Source: Archaeoglobus sp. (lineage in GTDB: Archaea; Halobacteriota; Archaeoglobi; Archaeoglobales; Archaeoglobaceae). Taken from it: DNA of 17,636 nt. The stretch is taken from assembly GCA_003978865.1 (NCBI GenBank), contig QNXS01000007.1, positions 1 to 17,636 of the forward strand, written 5' to 3'. Both the position numbers and the translations under genes were made by a program. Position 1 is the stretch's first letter, and each line of letters begins with the position of its first letter. Shown here piece by piece: positions 6,707 to 12,856 of this stretch. A model generated the notes under the pieces. The model was given only the letters and a program-made list of their open reading frames with translations, did not search any database and had not been told where the DNA came from.

Positions 6707-7207
6707 TCAATCAATGCAAAAATGGCGAAAGCTACAGTTTTTGCAGAAAATTCTGTCTCCTTCAGGCACTCTACAGCTAACTATATGTTCTGCAAGGGTT
6801 TCAAAATACTTTAAACTCTGCCTGATCAGAAAGTCGGATCTTCTGAGCTTTATAATGTTTCCGTCTCCAAACAACAGAACTCCGGTAGGTTTTCCCTCCA
6901 TCAGCAGGTATAGGTTCAACTGAGCCATGTTCGGAAGTAGAAATGCTGGATTTAGCTTAGCTTTAACTTCCACAACTTCTCTTTCAGATACGAAATCCGC
7001 TCTACCTACAAGAGTGAAATTTTTAAAATATAATTCTCTTGTTTTCCCTCTCCATACTCTGCCTGAATGTTTTAATGCCATTTCAGCCCTTTTCTCGGCA
7101 AGTTTTCCTTTTTCTTCCAATCTCTTGGACAATCTTGATTTTGTGTAGAAAGAGAAGTAAGAGCGTCTCATACACTGCAAAGCCCAACTGACATGAAAAG
7201 TAAACAC
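6707..7207 (-). CDS. Cas4/RecB-like PD-(D/E)XK nuclease with Fe-S cysteines
   Basis: This 166-residue protein has the Cas4-type layout: an N-terminal cysteine (C12 in LQCMRRSYF), a nuclease core with D71 (GRADFV), E80 and K82 (VVEVKAK) and Q96-x3-Y100 (AQLNLY), then a C-terminal cluster C155, C158 and C164 (CKNCSFRHFC). Together C12 and the three late cysteines would hold a [4Fe-4S] cluster. Cas4 proteins process DNA ends and prespacers; stand-alone relatives act in repair or in mobile elements. The start is GTG at 7207 with GAGGAG 11 bases upstream. There are no cas1/cas2 genes beside it; its neighbour is hjc, head to head across a gap of 36-45 bases. At 166 residues it is at the short end for Cas4. 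Whether it serves CRISPR adaptation or recombination cannot be told from sequence. Confidence 0.85.
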   Translation of the reverse strand: MFTFHVSWALQCMRRSYFSFYTKSRLSKRLEEKGKLAEKRAEMALKHSGRVWRGKTRELYFKNFTLVGRADFVSEREVVEVKAKLNPAFLLPNMAQLNLYLLMEGKPTGVLLFGDGNIIKLRRSDFLIRQSLKYFETLAEHIVSCRVPEGDRIFCKNCSFRHFCID

Positions 7208-7252
7208 GAAAGACTTTTCTCCTCTAAAACTTAAATTTTTTGGGTGATCTCT

Positions 7253-7747
7253 TTGAACAGCAAAGCAAAGGGAACAAATTTTGAAAGGGAGCTAATTCAT
7301 GTTTTGTGGAAAAGTGGGTTTGCTGCCGTTAGAGTTGCTGGCAGTGGATCTATGTCATATCCCTCACCAGATATTGTCGCTTCAAATGGGAAAATCACAC
7401 TTGCTTTCGAAGTAAAGTCAAGAACAAAATTACCGGTGTACTTTCCGGAGCAGGAGATTAAAGATCTAATTATGTTCTCCAACCTATTTGGAGCTGAACC
7501 CTACATTGCTCTGAAGCTACATAGAAGGGGATGGAAGTTTTTGATCGCAAAAGACCTGATTAAAACTTCAAAGGGATATAAAGTGGATGAAGAAACATTC
7601 ATGTCAGGACACGACTTAAATGAAGTTCTTGGAAAGTATGTTCAAGCTAAGCTACCGGAGTGTGGGATCGGGGATAGATCAGGGATTTTTGATAAAAGTT
7701 CCACAGAAGTAGATGGGCGGGATTCTGCTGACTTTACCCAAGCTTAG
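7253..7747 (+). CDS. hjc: Holliday junction resolvase Hjc with C-terminal extension
   Basis: Hjc is the archaeal dimeric nuclease that cuts four-way junctions symmetrically. Its core is clear: KGTNFERELIHVLWKSGFAA, then RVAGSGS, PSPDIVA and AFEVKSR. Counting from the possible GTG at 7244, the catalytic set is E14, D43, E56 and K58, with R30 and S34 nearby. I prefer TTG at 7253 because GGTGATC (7243-7249), an extended match to the 16S tail, lies just before it and A. fulgidus Hjc also begins just before the KGT motif; the GTG at 7244 has no ribosome site. The usual family C-terminus would fall near residue 140. Here about 28 polar residues follow (CGIGDRSGIFDKSS onward), and the last 69 bases overlap the convergent secreted-protein gene, so the tail may come from loss of an earlier stop. 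Confidence 0.93.
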   Translation: MNSKAKGTNFERELIHVLWKSGFAAVRVAGSGSMSYPSPDIVASNGKITLAFEVKSRTKLPVYFPEQEIKDLIMFSNLFGAEPYIALKLHRRGWKFLIAKDLIKTSKGYKVDEETFMSGHDLNEVLGKYVQAKLPECGIGDRSGIFDKSSTEVDGRDSADFTQA

Positions 7748-8104
7748 CTCTGCACCATCAAGTATTGTAAGGTTAACCTTTGTGCTCAGGTTAACACCAG
7801 CAAAGTAGGTAACATTGTTGAACTTTTTAGTAGTAAACAAAAATTCTGCATGATTGTACCCGATTCTGATGATTGTGAAGTTTGACGTATTGAACAACGA
7901 AACTACATCGTTCTCGATCGTCTTAGCACCAAAAAACAGTACTTTTAAAGCAGTAACTGGATCAAGAGAGTAGTTAACGCCTACTATCACACCATTGTCA
8001 GATGGCTTGACTGTAACGCTTTTTATCTCGAAAGCAACAGCTGGTAAAGCAAGCATAGATGTAATAAATGCAACCATGATTGCAATGCACACTGACCTCC
8101 TCAT
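7679..8104 (-). CDS. Small secreted protein at the end of the metal-transport operon
   Basis: I do not recognise this family. The product (141 residues from the ATG at 8104) has a clear signal peptide, MRRSVCIAIMVAF followed by a hydrophobic stretch and a likely signal-peptidase site after ALPAVA. The mature part is about 117 residues, beta-rich, with a single Cys near the end and sequons NYS, NTS, NFT, NVT, NLS and NLT. The frame extends to a GTG at 8113, but GGTGAC (8109-8114) is best read as the ribosome site for the ATG. It lies 73-82 bases after znuB on the same strand, with its own candidate promoter resembling that of znuA. A role as an accessory metal-binding or surface protein is a guess: there is no His-rich stretch. 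Its 3' end overlaps hjc by 69 bases. Confidence 0.7.
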   Translation of the reverse strand: MRRSVCIAIMVAFITSMLALPAVAFEIKSVTVKPSDNGVIVGVNYSLDPVTALKVLFFGAKTIENDVVSLFNTSNFTIIRIGYNHAEFLFTTKKFNNVTYFAGVNLSTKVNLTILDGAELSLGKVSRIPPIYFCGTFIKNP

Positions 8105-8120
8105 TGCCGTCACCTTTTAC

Positions 8121-8177
8121 ACTTGCAAGTTTGCACAGTTTTAACTCTCAATTACCCAAGTTTGTGGTAATATAATA
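8121..8177 (-). promoter_or_regulatory. Candidate promoter and operator before the small secreted gene
   Basis: The minus strand has a TATA-like TATTATATTACC (8166-8177). Its TTACC end belongs to an inverted repeat ATTACC-9-GGTAAT (8151-8171). Downstream, in the presumed leader, is a perfect 10-base palindrome ACTTGCAAGT (8121-8130) overlapping TGCAA-GT-TTGCA (8124-8135). Dyads in both the TATA region and the leader suggest control separate from znuB. Confidence 0.35.
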
Positions 8178-8186
8178 CTTTCGAAA

Positions 8187-8993
8187 CTATTTAACAAAAA
8201 TAGAGGCAAAGTAAGTTGTACTTGCAATCAATGCTGCAATCGCTCCTGGAGAGAATGGAAAATTAAAGGAAAGATAAATACCAAGCAAACCACAGATTAG
8301 TGATATTACAAATGATAATAGAAAAACGCTTCCAACTGTCCCCGCAATTTTAGCTGCTGTGGCAGAAGGAGCTACAAACATGGCGAAAACAAGAATTGCT
8401 CCAACACCACCCATTATAACAACAACAGAAACAGCAACAGTAGATAACATAATGTAGTCGTAAAGCCTTACATTCACACCATACGCCATTGCAGCTTCAG
8501 CATCGAAGGAAATAAAGAGAAAAGCCCTATGGAAGATAACAGAAACAAGCACAACAAATAGCGTGGAAGCAAACATCAGCTTTAAATCGGAGTAGCTGAG
8601 AAGGAACAGATCTCCTATGAGTAAACCCCACACTCTTGCCGCATACTCCCTGATCATAGATATAAATAAAACAGCCAAACTCATTGAAAGTGCAAAGGAT
8701 ACCGCTATTGCCGTATTGGTATCTTCAGTTCCACTCAGCTTTCCTTTACCAGAAGCATAACCTGCAGTAATAGCGGTAGCAACTGCAAAAATCAAACCTC
8801 CAAGTAAAACTGGAACGTGAAAACCTGCCTCCTCAACAACAATTGCAAGCGCGGCACCGGCTAAGGCAGCATGTGCAGCACCGGCTACAAGGAAGGAAGC
8901 ATCCCTGAAAATTGTGAAAGTACCGGCTAAGCTTGCATTTATTGAAATCAGTATTACTGCGAGAATTGCTCTCTCAAGAAATGGTGGCAGCAC
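8187..8993 (-). CDS. znuB: Metal (Zn/Mn-type) ABC transporter permease, ABC-3 family
   Basis: This 268-residue protein is mostly hydrophobic with seven to eight predicted helices, matching ZnuB/MntB-type permeases that form the membrane channel of Zn2+, Mn2+ or Fe2+ importers. Family signs are the early FTIFRDASFLVAGAAHAALAG segment, GEDTNTA-like SGTEDTNTAIAVSFALSM, the cytoplasmic coupling region SFDAEAAMAYGVNVRLYDY and the late MGGVGAILVFAMFVAPSATA. The start is GTG at 8993 with AAAGGGGTAAT about 7 bases upstream. It follows znuC by 29 bases and is cotranscribed with znuC and znuA. Which metal is carried cannot be decided from the permease alone. Confidence 0.93.
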   Translation of the reverse strand: MLPPFLERAILAVILISINASLAGTFTIFRDASFLVAGAAHAALAGAALAIVVEEAGFHVPVLLGGLIFAVATAITAGYASGKGKLSGTEDTNTAIAVSFALSMSLAVLFISMIREYAARVWGLLIGDLFLLSYSDLKLMFASTLFVVLVSVIFHRAFLFISFDAEAAMAYGVNVRLYDYIMLSTVAVSVVVIMGGVGAILVFAMFVAPSATAAKIAGTVGSVFLLSFVISLICGLLGIYLSFNFPFSPGAIAALIASTTYFASIFVK

Positions 8994-9022
8994 GGTATTA
9001 CCCCTTTAGAATATTTTACGTC

Positions 9023-9787
9023 TTAACCATGTATATCTCCAAAAAGCGGATGCAAATAACCTTCCTCACACACACTAACTGGTATTGATACCCCGTAAGC
9101 TTTCAGTGTGTTTTCGGGTGTGAGTACGTCCTCAGGTTTTCCATATGCAATCAGATTTTTGTTAAGCAGAGCAATTCTACTAATGCTATGTATCAAGGGA
9201 CTGACATTATGGACGACTGTAATAACCGTAATTCCTTTCTCCGACAGCTTGCTCAAAAGACTGATAATCTTCTCCTGTGTTGGCAAGTCAACCCCGTTAA
9301 AAGGTTCATCAAGTAAAAGCACATCTGGTTTTGTAGCAAGAGCCCTCGCCAGCATCACTCTCTGCTGCTGACCTCCACTCAGACTCGTGAAAGGAAAATC
9401 TTTTAACTCAAGCATGTTTACTGCATTTAAAGCTTCTTCAACTGCTTTCTTTTCTTCTTTTGATAAACTAAAAGATAGTATAAACTTTTTATTCCTTGCG
9501 AGAATGGACATCGATACAACATCCCAGACTCTGATCGGTATTGATGCGTTCACGTGCTCCTTTTGAGGCATGTAACTTACAGAGCCGTAAACTCTAACTT
9601 CTCCTCTAACTGGCTTTATCATTCCAGCAATAGCTCTGAGTAGCGTGGTTTTTCCCGAACCGTTTGGACCCATTATTGCTATGAATTCCCCCCTAAATAC
9701 ATCAATGTTTACGTTTTCTATAGCTGTATGTCCATTGTAAGCACAAGTAAGATTTTTTGCTTCAACCATTTTCTTTTTACCAGTCAT
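9023..9787 (-). CDS. znuC: Metal ABC transporter ATP-binding protein
   Basis: This is the ATPase of the importer, 254 residues from the ATG at 9787. The frame extends to 9820, but that would overlap znuA by 32 bases, while AGGAGGT (9794-9800) sits 6 bases before the ATG at 9787. Motifs in the preferred numbering are Walker A GPNGSGKTT (40-48), Q-loop YMPQKEH (about 72-78), signature LSGGQQQR (136-143), Walker B VLLLDEP (156-162) and H-loop VVHNVS (H193). The ribosome site is encoded by the last codons of znuA (Arg-Arg-Tyr), and the znuA stop TGA lies one base before this start (TGAAATG), so the two are tightly coupled. The C-terminal tail with His and Cys (CEEGYLHPLFGDIHG) is common in this subfamily. 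Confidence 0.94.
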   Translation of the reverse strand: MTGKKKMVEAKNLTCAYNGHTAIENVNIDVFRGEFIAIMGPNGSGKTTLLRAIAGMIKPVRGEVRVYGSVSYMPQKEHVNASIPIRVWDVVSMSILARNKKFILSFSLSKEEKKAVEEALNAVNMLELKDFPFTSLSGGQQQRVMLARALATKPDVLLLDEPFNGVDLPTQEKIISLLSKLSEKGITVITVVHNVSPLIHSISRIALLNKNLIAYGKPEDVLTPENTLKAYGVSIPVSVCEEGYLHPLFGDIHG

Positions 9788-9788
9788 T

Positions 9789-10748
9789 TCAATACCTCCT
9801 AAATCTGTTGGTGCAGGCAAGTACTACTATAGCCATGACTGCTATGACTGTACCGAATCCGGGTGTTTTTTCGGTTACCTTAACTTCTGAGGCAAAATTC
9901 AGAGCCATTGCATTGTAATATGCTATACCAACGTAAGTATCATTGTTACTGGCCATAACAAACTTCACGTATACAACTGGTTTTCCACAATCTTTTGAAA
10001 GCTGAAGAGCTAATTCTCCAACTTTTGAATTCTTTGCGAACCCCGGAACAATTATACATGCATAGCTATTGCTTGAAAGCAGTTTCTCCAACCGCATGAT
10101 TTCAGATCCGCTCGTAAAACCTGCACTTTCACCCATTAGTACTGCTCCAACTTTCATTCCGGAGTTTTCGGCTATGTAACAAACTCCCGGAACAGCTGCG
10201 ACACAGTACTTGCCTTTAACAATTGATTGCTTTTTTATTACATTTTCAGCTTCTCTAACTTGCATTTCAAACAGTTTCAGATTGTTCTCAAAGTATCTGG
10301 AGTTCTCTGGATCAAGCTTTGCAAGAGCTTTCTCAACTGTCTTAGCTATAGCTATCCCATTTTCAAGCTTTAACCAGTAACCATGATAGCAGGGTGAATA
10401 GTGGGGAAAATCTTCAACCTTAACTCCGTATTTAACATAGTCATCAAAATCAATGCACTTATCGGGAAAAACATTTTTTATTTTTTCTTCAAAAGATATT
10501 AGTTTTGAATCCGCCAGAACTATCAAATCCGCCCTCTCAAGCTCACTCATAGTTTTCGCTGAAACTGTAAATGCATGAGGGTCACAGCCGGGAGGCATCA
10601 AAGACTTTACTTCAACAAAATTTCCTCCAATTTCCTTAACTATTGGCACAAAATCTGGAATTGAACACACAACATTTACCTTCCCGTCCGCTGGAGATAT
10701 AAACATTGCAAAGAGAAGTACCAACGTTATTGTACAAAGTACACGCAT
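9789..10748 (-). CDS. znuA: ZnuA-like metal-binding lipoprotein-type receptor, membrane-anchored, atypical ligands
   Basis: This 319-residue receptor of the cluster-9 (ZnuA/MntA/PsaA) family delivers metal to the permease. An N-terminal signal sequence (about 1-22, ending PADG) precedes CSIPDFVPIVKEIGG. Ligand candidates are H58 (CDPHAF), H116 or H122 (FPHYSPCYHGYW) and D270 (NNDTY). At the place of the usual third histidine (HdaFgY pattern) it has VPGVCY, with no His. Cys residues at 55, 120 and 190 lie near these sites. A hydrophobic helix at about 297-313 followed by NRFRRY looks like a C-terminal membrane anchor, typical of archaeal receptors without a lipobox. The ATG at 10748 is about 30 bases from a TATA element and likely leaderless. 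The metal may not be zinc, so the symbol names the family and not the substrate. Confidence 0.88.
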   Translation of the reverse strand: MRVLCTITLVLLFAMFISPADGKVNVVCSIPDFVPIVKEIGGNFVEVKSLMPPGCDPHAFTVSAKTMSELERADLIVLADSKLISFEEKIKNVFPDKCIDFDDYVKYGVKVEDFPHYSPCYHGYWLKLENGIAIAKTVEKALAKLDPENSRYFENNLKLFEMQVREAENVIKKQSIVKGKYCVAAVPGVCYIAENSGMKVGAVLMGESAGFTSGSEIMRLEKLLSSNSYACIIVPGFAKNSKVGELALQLSKDCGKPVVYVKFVMASNNDTYVGIAYYNAMALNFASEVKVTEKTPGFGTVIAVMAIVVLACTNRFRRY

Positions 10749-10754
10749 TAGTGA

Positions 10755-10780
10755 ATATTACTATTCATGAGTAATATATA
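10755..10780. promoter_or_regulatory. Perfect 8-base dyad over the shared znuA / ThiI-like promoter
   Basis: ATATTACT (10755-10762) and AGTAATAT (10770-10777) form a perfect inverted repeat with a 7-base centre. The right arm runs into TATATATTACT on the minus strand, a TATA box about 30 bases before the znuA ATG, and TAATATATA on the plus strand about 25 bases before the ThiI-like ATG. A dimeric repressor bound here would block both promoters. A metal-sensing regulator (DtxR/MntR or Fur type) is plausible from context, not shown. Confidence 0.5.
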
Positions 10781-10800
10781 CCTGACGGAGAGTCTGAACG

Positions 10801-11694
10801 ATGATTCTGATAAGATATGGAGAATTGAGCCTGAAAAGGAATCTTAGAAAAAAGTTTGAGGATATTCTGGTTTCAAACATACACAGAGTAGCAAGGGAAG
10901 AGGGTATTGTAGGTAGAGTGAAAAGAGAGTGGGGCAGAATTTACTTTAGCACTACACATGAGAGAATTGTTGCTAAAAGATTTTCCTTTATCTTTGGAGT
11001 TGTTTCAACAAGTCCGGCTATTGAATGTTCTTCGGAATTAGAGGACATAGAAAGCACTGCTGAAGTGTTTTTGGATGATGTAAAAAGACATAGAAGTTTT
11101 GCAATTAGAGTTAGGAGAAGTGGAACACATGAATACACGTCAATGGATGTGGCAAGATTTGTAGGAGCAAAAATAAAGGAGAAAAGTGATAGAATGGTTG
11201 ATTTAAAAAATCCAGATTTTGAAATTTTCATTGAGGTACGGGAAGAGAAAGCCTATGTTTTCTCGGAAACCTTCAAAGGTTTTGGCGGGTTACCCGTTGG
11301 AACTCAGGGTAGAGTTCTGGCTATGGATGAAGTTTCGGCTTGGTTTGCTTTGAGAAGGGGATGCGACATTGATTTAAGTGTTGAATGTTCAGCTAAGGAT
11401 GATACAGGGCTTGAACTGTTGAGAGCTTGGGCCTGCTATAGAAAAGTCGGGAAGGTTGAATTAAACTTCAAAGAAGCACTGAAAAGCAACTATCCGGCAA
11501 TTTTCTGCTCTTTTAACATGAATGAACTGATTGCAAATGAGGGGATACTAAGGAAAAGGAAGATGCCCGTACTAACACCACTCGCATCCGAAAAAGTTTA
11601 CAGCAGAGATAAAGTAGAGAAAATTCTGAATTCAATTTCGGAGTTGATAGAATGCGTTCACACGAAGTGCAGATACTCGGAGCGGGAGCAATAG
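10801..11694 (+). CDS. ThiI-like THUMP protein lacking the PP-loop ATPase motif
   Basis: The first 170 residues follow ThiI (tRNA 4-thiouridine synthase): MILIRYGELSLKRNLRKKFE is the N-terminal ferredoxin-like domain, a THUMP tRNA-binding domain spans about 75-165, and the junction motif GFGGLPVGTQGRVL lies at 160-173. In ThiI this is directly followed by the ATP pyrophosphatase P-loop SGGxDS. Here the sequence is AMDEVSAWFALRRGC, as if about six residues including the SGG had been deleted. The remaining 115 residues retain little of the catalytic domain (total 297, against roughly 380 for archaeal ThiI), and end in CVHTKC. It therefore probably binds tRNA without adenylating it. The ATG at 10801 has GGAG 10 bases before it. 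Its 3' end overlaps panE by 43 bases. It could be an adaptor for another thiolation enzyme or a decaying gene, but the frame is intact. Confidence 0.85.
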   Translation: MILIRYGELSLKRNLRKKFEDILVSNIHRVAREEGIVGRVKREWGRIYFSTTHERIVAKRFSFIFGVVSTSPAIECSSELEDIESTAEVFLDDVKRHRSFAIRVRRSGTHEYTSMDVARFVGAKIKEKSDRMVDLKNPDFEIFIEVREEKAYVFSETFKGFGGLPVGTQGRVLAMDEVSAWFALRRGCDIDLSVECSAKDDTGLELLRAWACYRKVGKVELNFKEALKSNYPAIFCSFNMNELIANEGILRKRKMPVLTPLASEKVYSRDKVEKILNSISELIECVHTKCRYSEREQ

Positions 11695-12551
11695 GTTCTA
11701 TTTTTGGATACTTTTTACTTATGGCTGGATGTGATGTTGTTTTTGTTGCAAGAGGTAAGAGGTACCGTGAGCTTAAAAATGGATTAAAAATTTCTGGAAT
11801 GGTAGATTACTTTGAAAAAGTGGAGGTCTCTGATGTACCAGTTAAATCTTGGCTTACGATTGTTGCTGTAAAGAGTTACGATACAGAAAAAGCTGTCAGG
11901 GGCATAGGCAATCTTACAGATGTTGTTATGAGTATTCAGAATGGCATAGGTAACGAGGATATAATTGCCAAAGAAGCTGAAAAAGTGATAGGTGCCACCA
12001 CGAGTTACGCTGCAAATTTAAGAGACGGGGTTGTTTTCTATGCTGGAGAGGGTGAGACGTGGATTGGAAACTGGAAGGGTTGCGGAGAAGAAGTTTTCGA
12101 AGTTGCGGAAATACTTGCTAAGGGTGGTATGAACGTCAGAATCACTGAAAATATAGCAGAAATGAAGTGGATAAAAGCTGCAATAAATGCGGTTATAAAT
12201 CCGTTAACAGCCATAGCAGGAGTGAAAAACGGAGAGCTTTTAAGAAGAGAATTTTGGAATGTAGCAAAGTTTGTCTGCATGGAATGTGAACTTTTACTTA
12301 GAAATATGGGAATTTTTATTAATCTTGAGCAGAAAGTAAAAACTATAGCTAAAAAAACCGCAAACAACAAATCTTCCATGCTTCAGGATCTTGAAAGGGG
12401 TAAAAAAACAGAAATAGATGCAATAACGGGAAAGATACTTGAGGAGGCTAAAAAAGCTCGTATAGAAACCAAAGCAAATGAAATTATGTACTGGATGGTT
12501 AAGGCTCTGGAGACATCTGCCAGCAAAAAGTCAAAAAGATTAAAAGATTAA
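11652..12551 (+). CDS. panE: 2-dehydropantoate (ketopantoate) 2-reductase
   Basis: This 299-residue ApbA/PanE-family enzyme reduces ketopantoate to pantoate for coenzyme A synthesis. The Rossmann motif ILGAGAIGSIFG lies at 8-19. Further conserved blocks are VAVKSYDTEKA (71-81), SIQNGIGNED (94-103), the active-site helix AEMKWIKAAINAVINPLTAI (169-188, with K175 and N179/N183 as likely catalytic and substrate residues) and NNKSSMLQDLERGKKTEIDAITG (238-260). The ATG at 11652 lies inside the end of the ThiI-like gene, with GGAG 8 bases before it; no start exists beyond the upstream stop that would keep the Rossmann motif, so the 43-base overlap is real and suggests translational coupling. The partner archaeal CoA genes (pantoate kinase, phosphopantothenate synthetase) are not here. 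Confidence 0.94.
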   Translation: MRSHEVQILGAGAIGSIFGYFLLMAGCDVVFVARGKRYRELKNGLKISGMVDYFEKVEVSDVPVKSWLTIVAVKSYDTEKAVRGIGNLTDVVMSIQNGIGNEDIIAKEAEKVIGATTSYAANLRDGVVFYAGEGETWIGNWKGCGEEVFEVAEILAKGGMNVRITENIAEMKWIKAAINAVINPLTAIAGVKNGELLRREFWNVAKFVCMECELLLRNMGIFINLEQKVKTIAKKTANNKSSMLQDLERGKKTEIDAITGKILEEAKKARIETKANEIMYWMVKALETSASKKSKRLKD

Positions 12552-12586
12552 AAAATAGAAAAATAAAACCGTAGGTGGTGATTGTA

Positions 12587-12856
12587 ATGATTGGTGAAAT
12601 CTCTTCAATTATAGGACTGAAAGTCTACACGGATGAGGGAAGGTACGTGGGGAGAGTTGATGACTTAGTGATAGACATGGAAAAGCGGATGATTACAGGT
12701 ATCGCAATGGCGGAATACAACAAATTAATAATCGAATCAAAATCTCTTGGAGTTATACTACCCTACAGAATAGTAAAATCTGTTGGAGACATAGTAATAG
12801 TAAAGGATGTTTTTAAGAAGAAGAATAAAGAGACAAAAGAGGAGGAAGAATCTTAG
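12587..12856 (+). CDS. Single-domain PRC-barrel protein
   Basis: This 89-residue protein consists of one PRC barrel: ISSIIGLKVYTDEGRYVGRVDDLVID, then ITGIAMAEYNKLIIESKSLGVILPYRIVKSVGDIVIV, and a charged tail KKKNKETKEEEES. I start at the ATG at 12587 because GGTGAT (12577-12582) lies 4 bases before it; the frame itself extends to GTG 12575. Single PRC-barrel proteins are widespread in euryarchaea. In haloarchaea, PRC-barrel proteins named CdpB bind SepF at the FtsZ division ring, so a division role is one possibility; RNA-related roles have also been proposed. It follows panE by 35 bases on the same strand. Its stop overlaps the stop of hpt on the other strand in the sequence TTAG (12853-12856). 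Confidence 0.88.
   Translation: MIGEISSIIGLKVYTDEGRYVGRVDDLVIDMEKRMITGIAMAEYNKLIIESKSLGVILPYRIVKSVGDIVIVKDVFKKKNKETKEEEES

Noticed and set aside
6707..7207. Reading the Cas4-like nuclease as part of a CRISPR-Cas system with the array at 879-976.
   Set aside because: The array is about 6 kb away on the other side of housekeeping genes, and no cas1, cas2 or effector gene is present.
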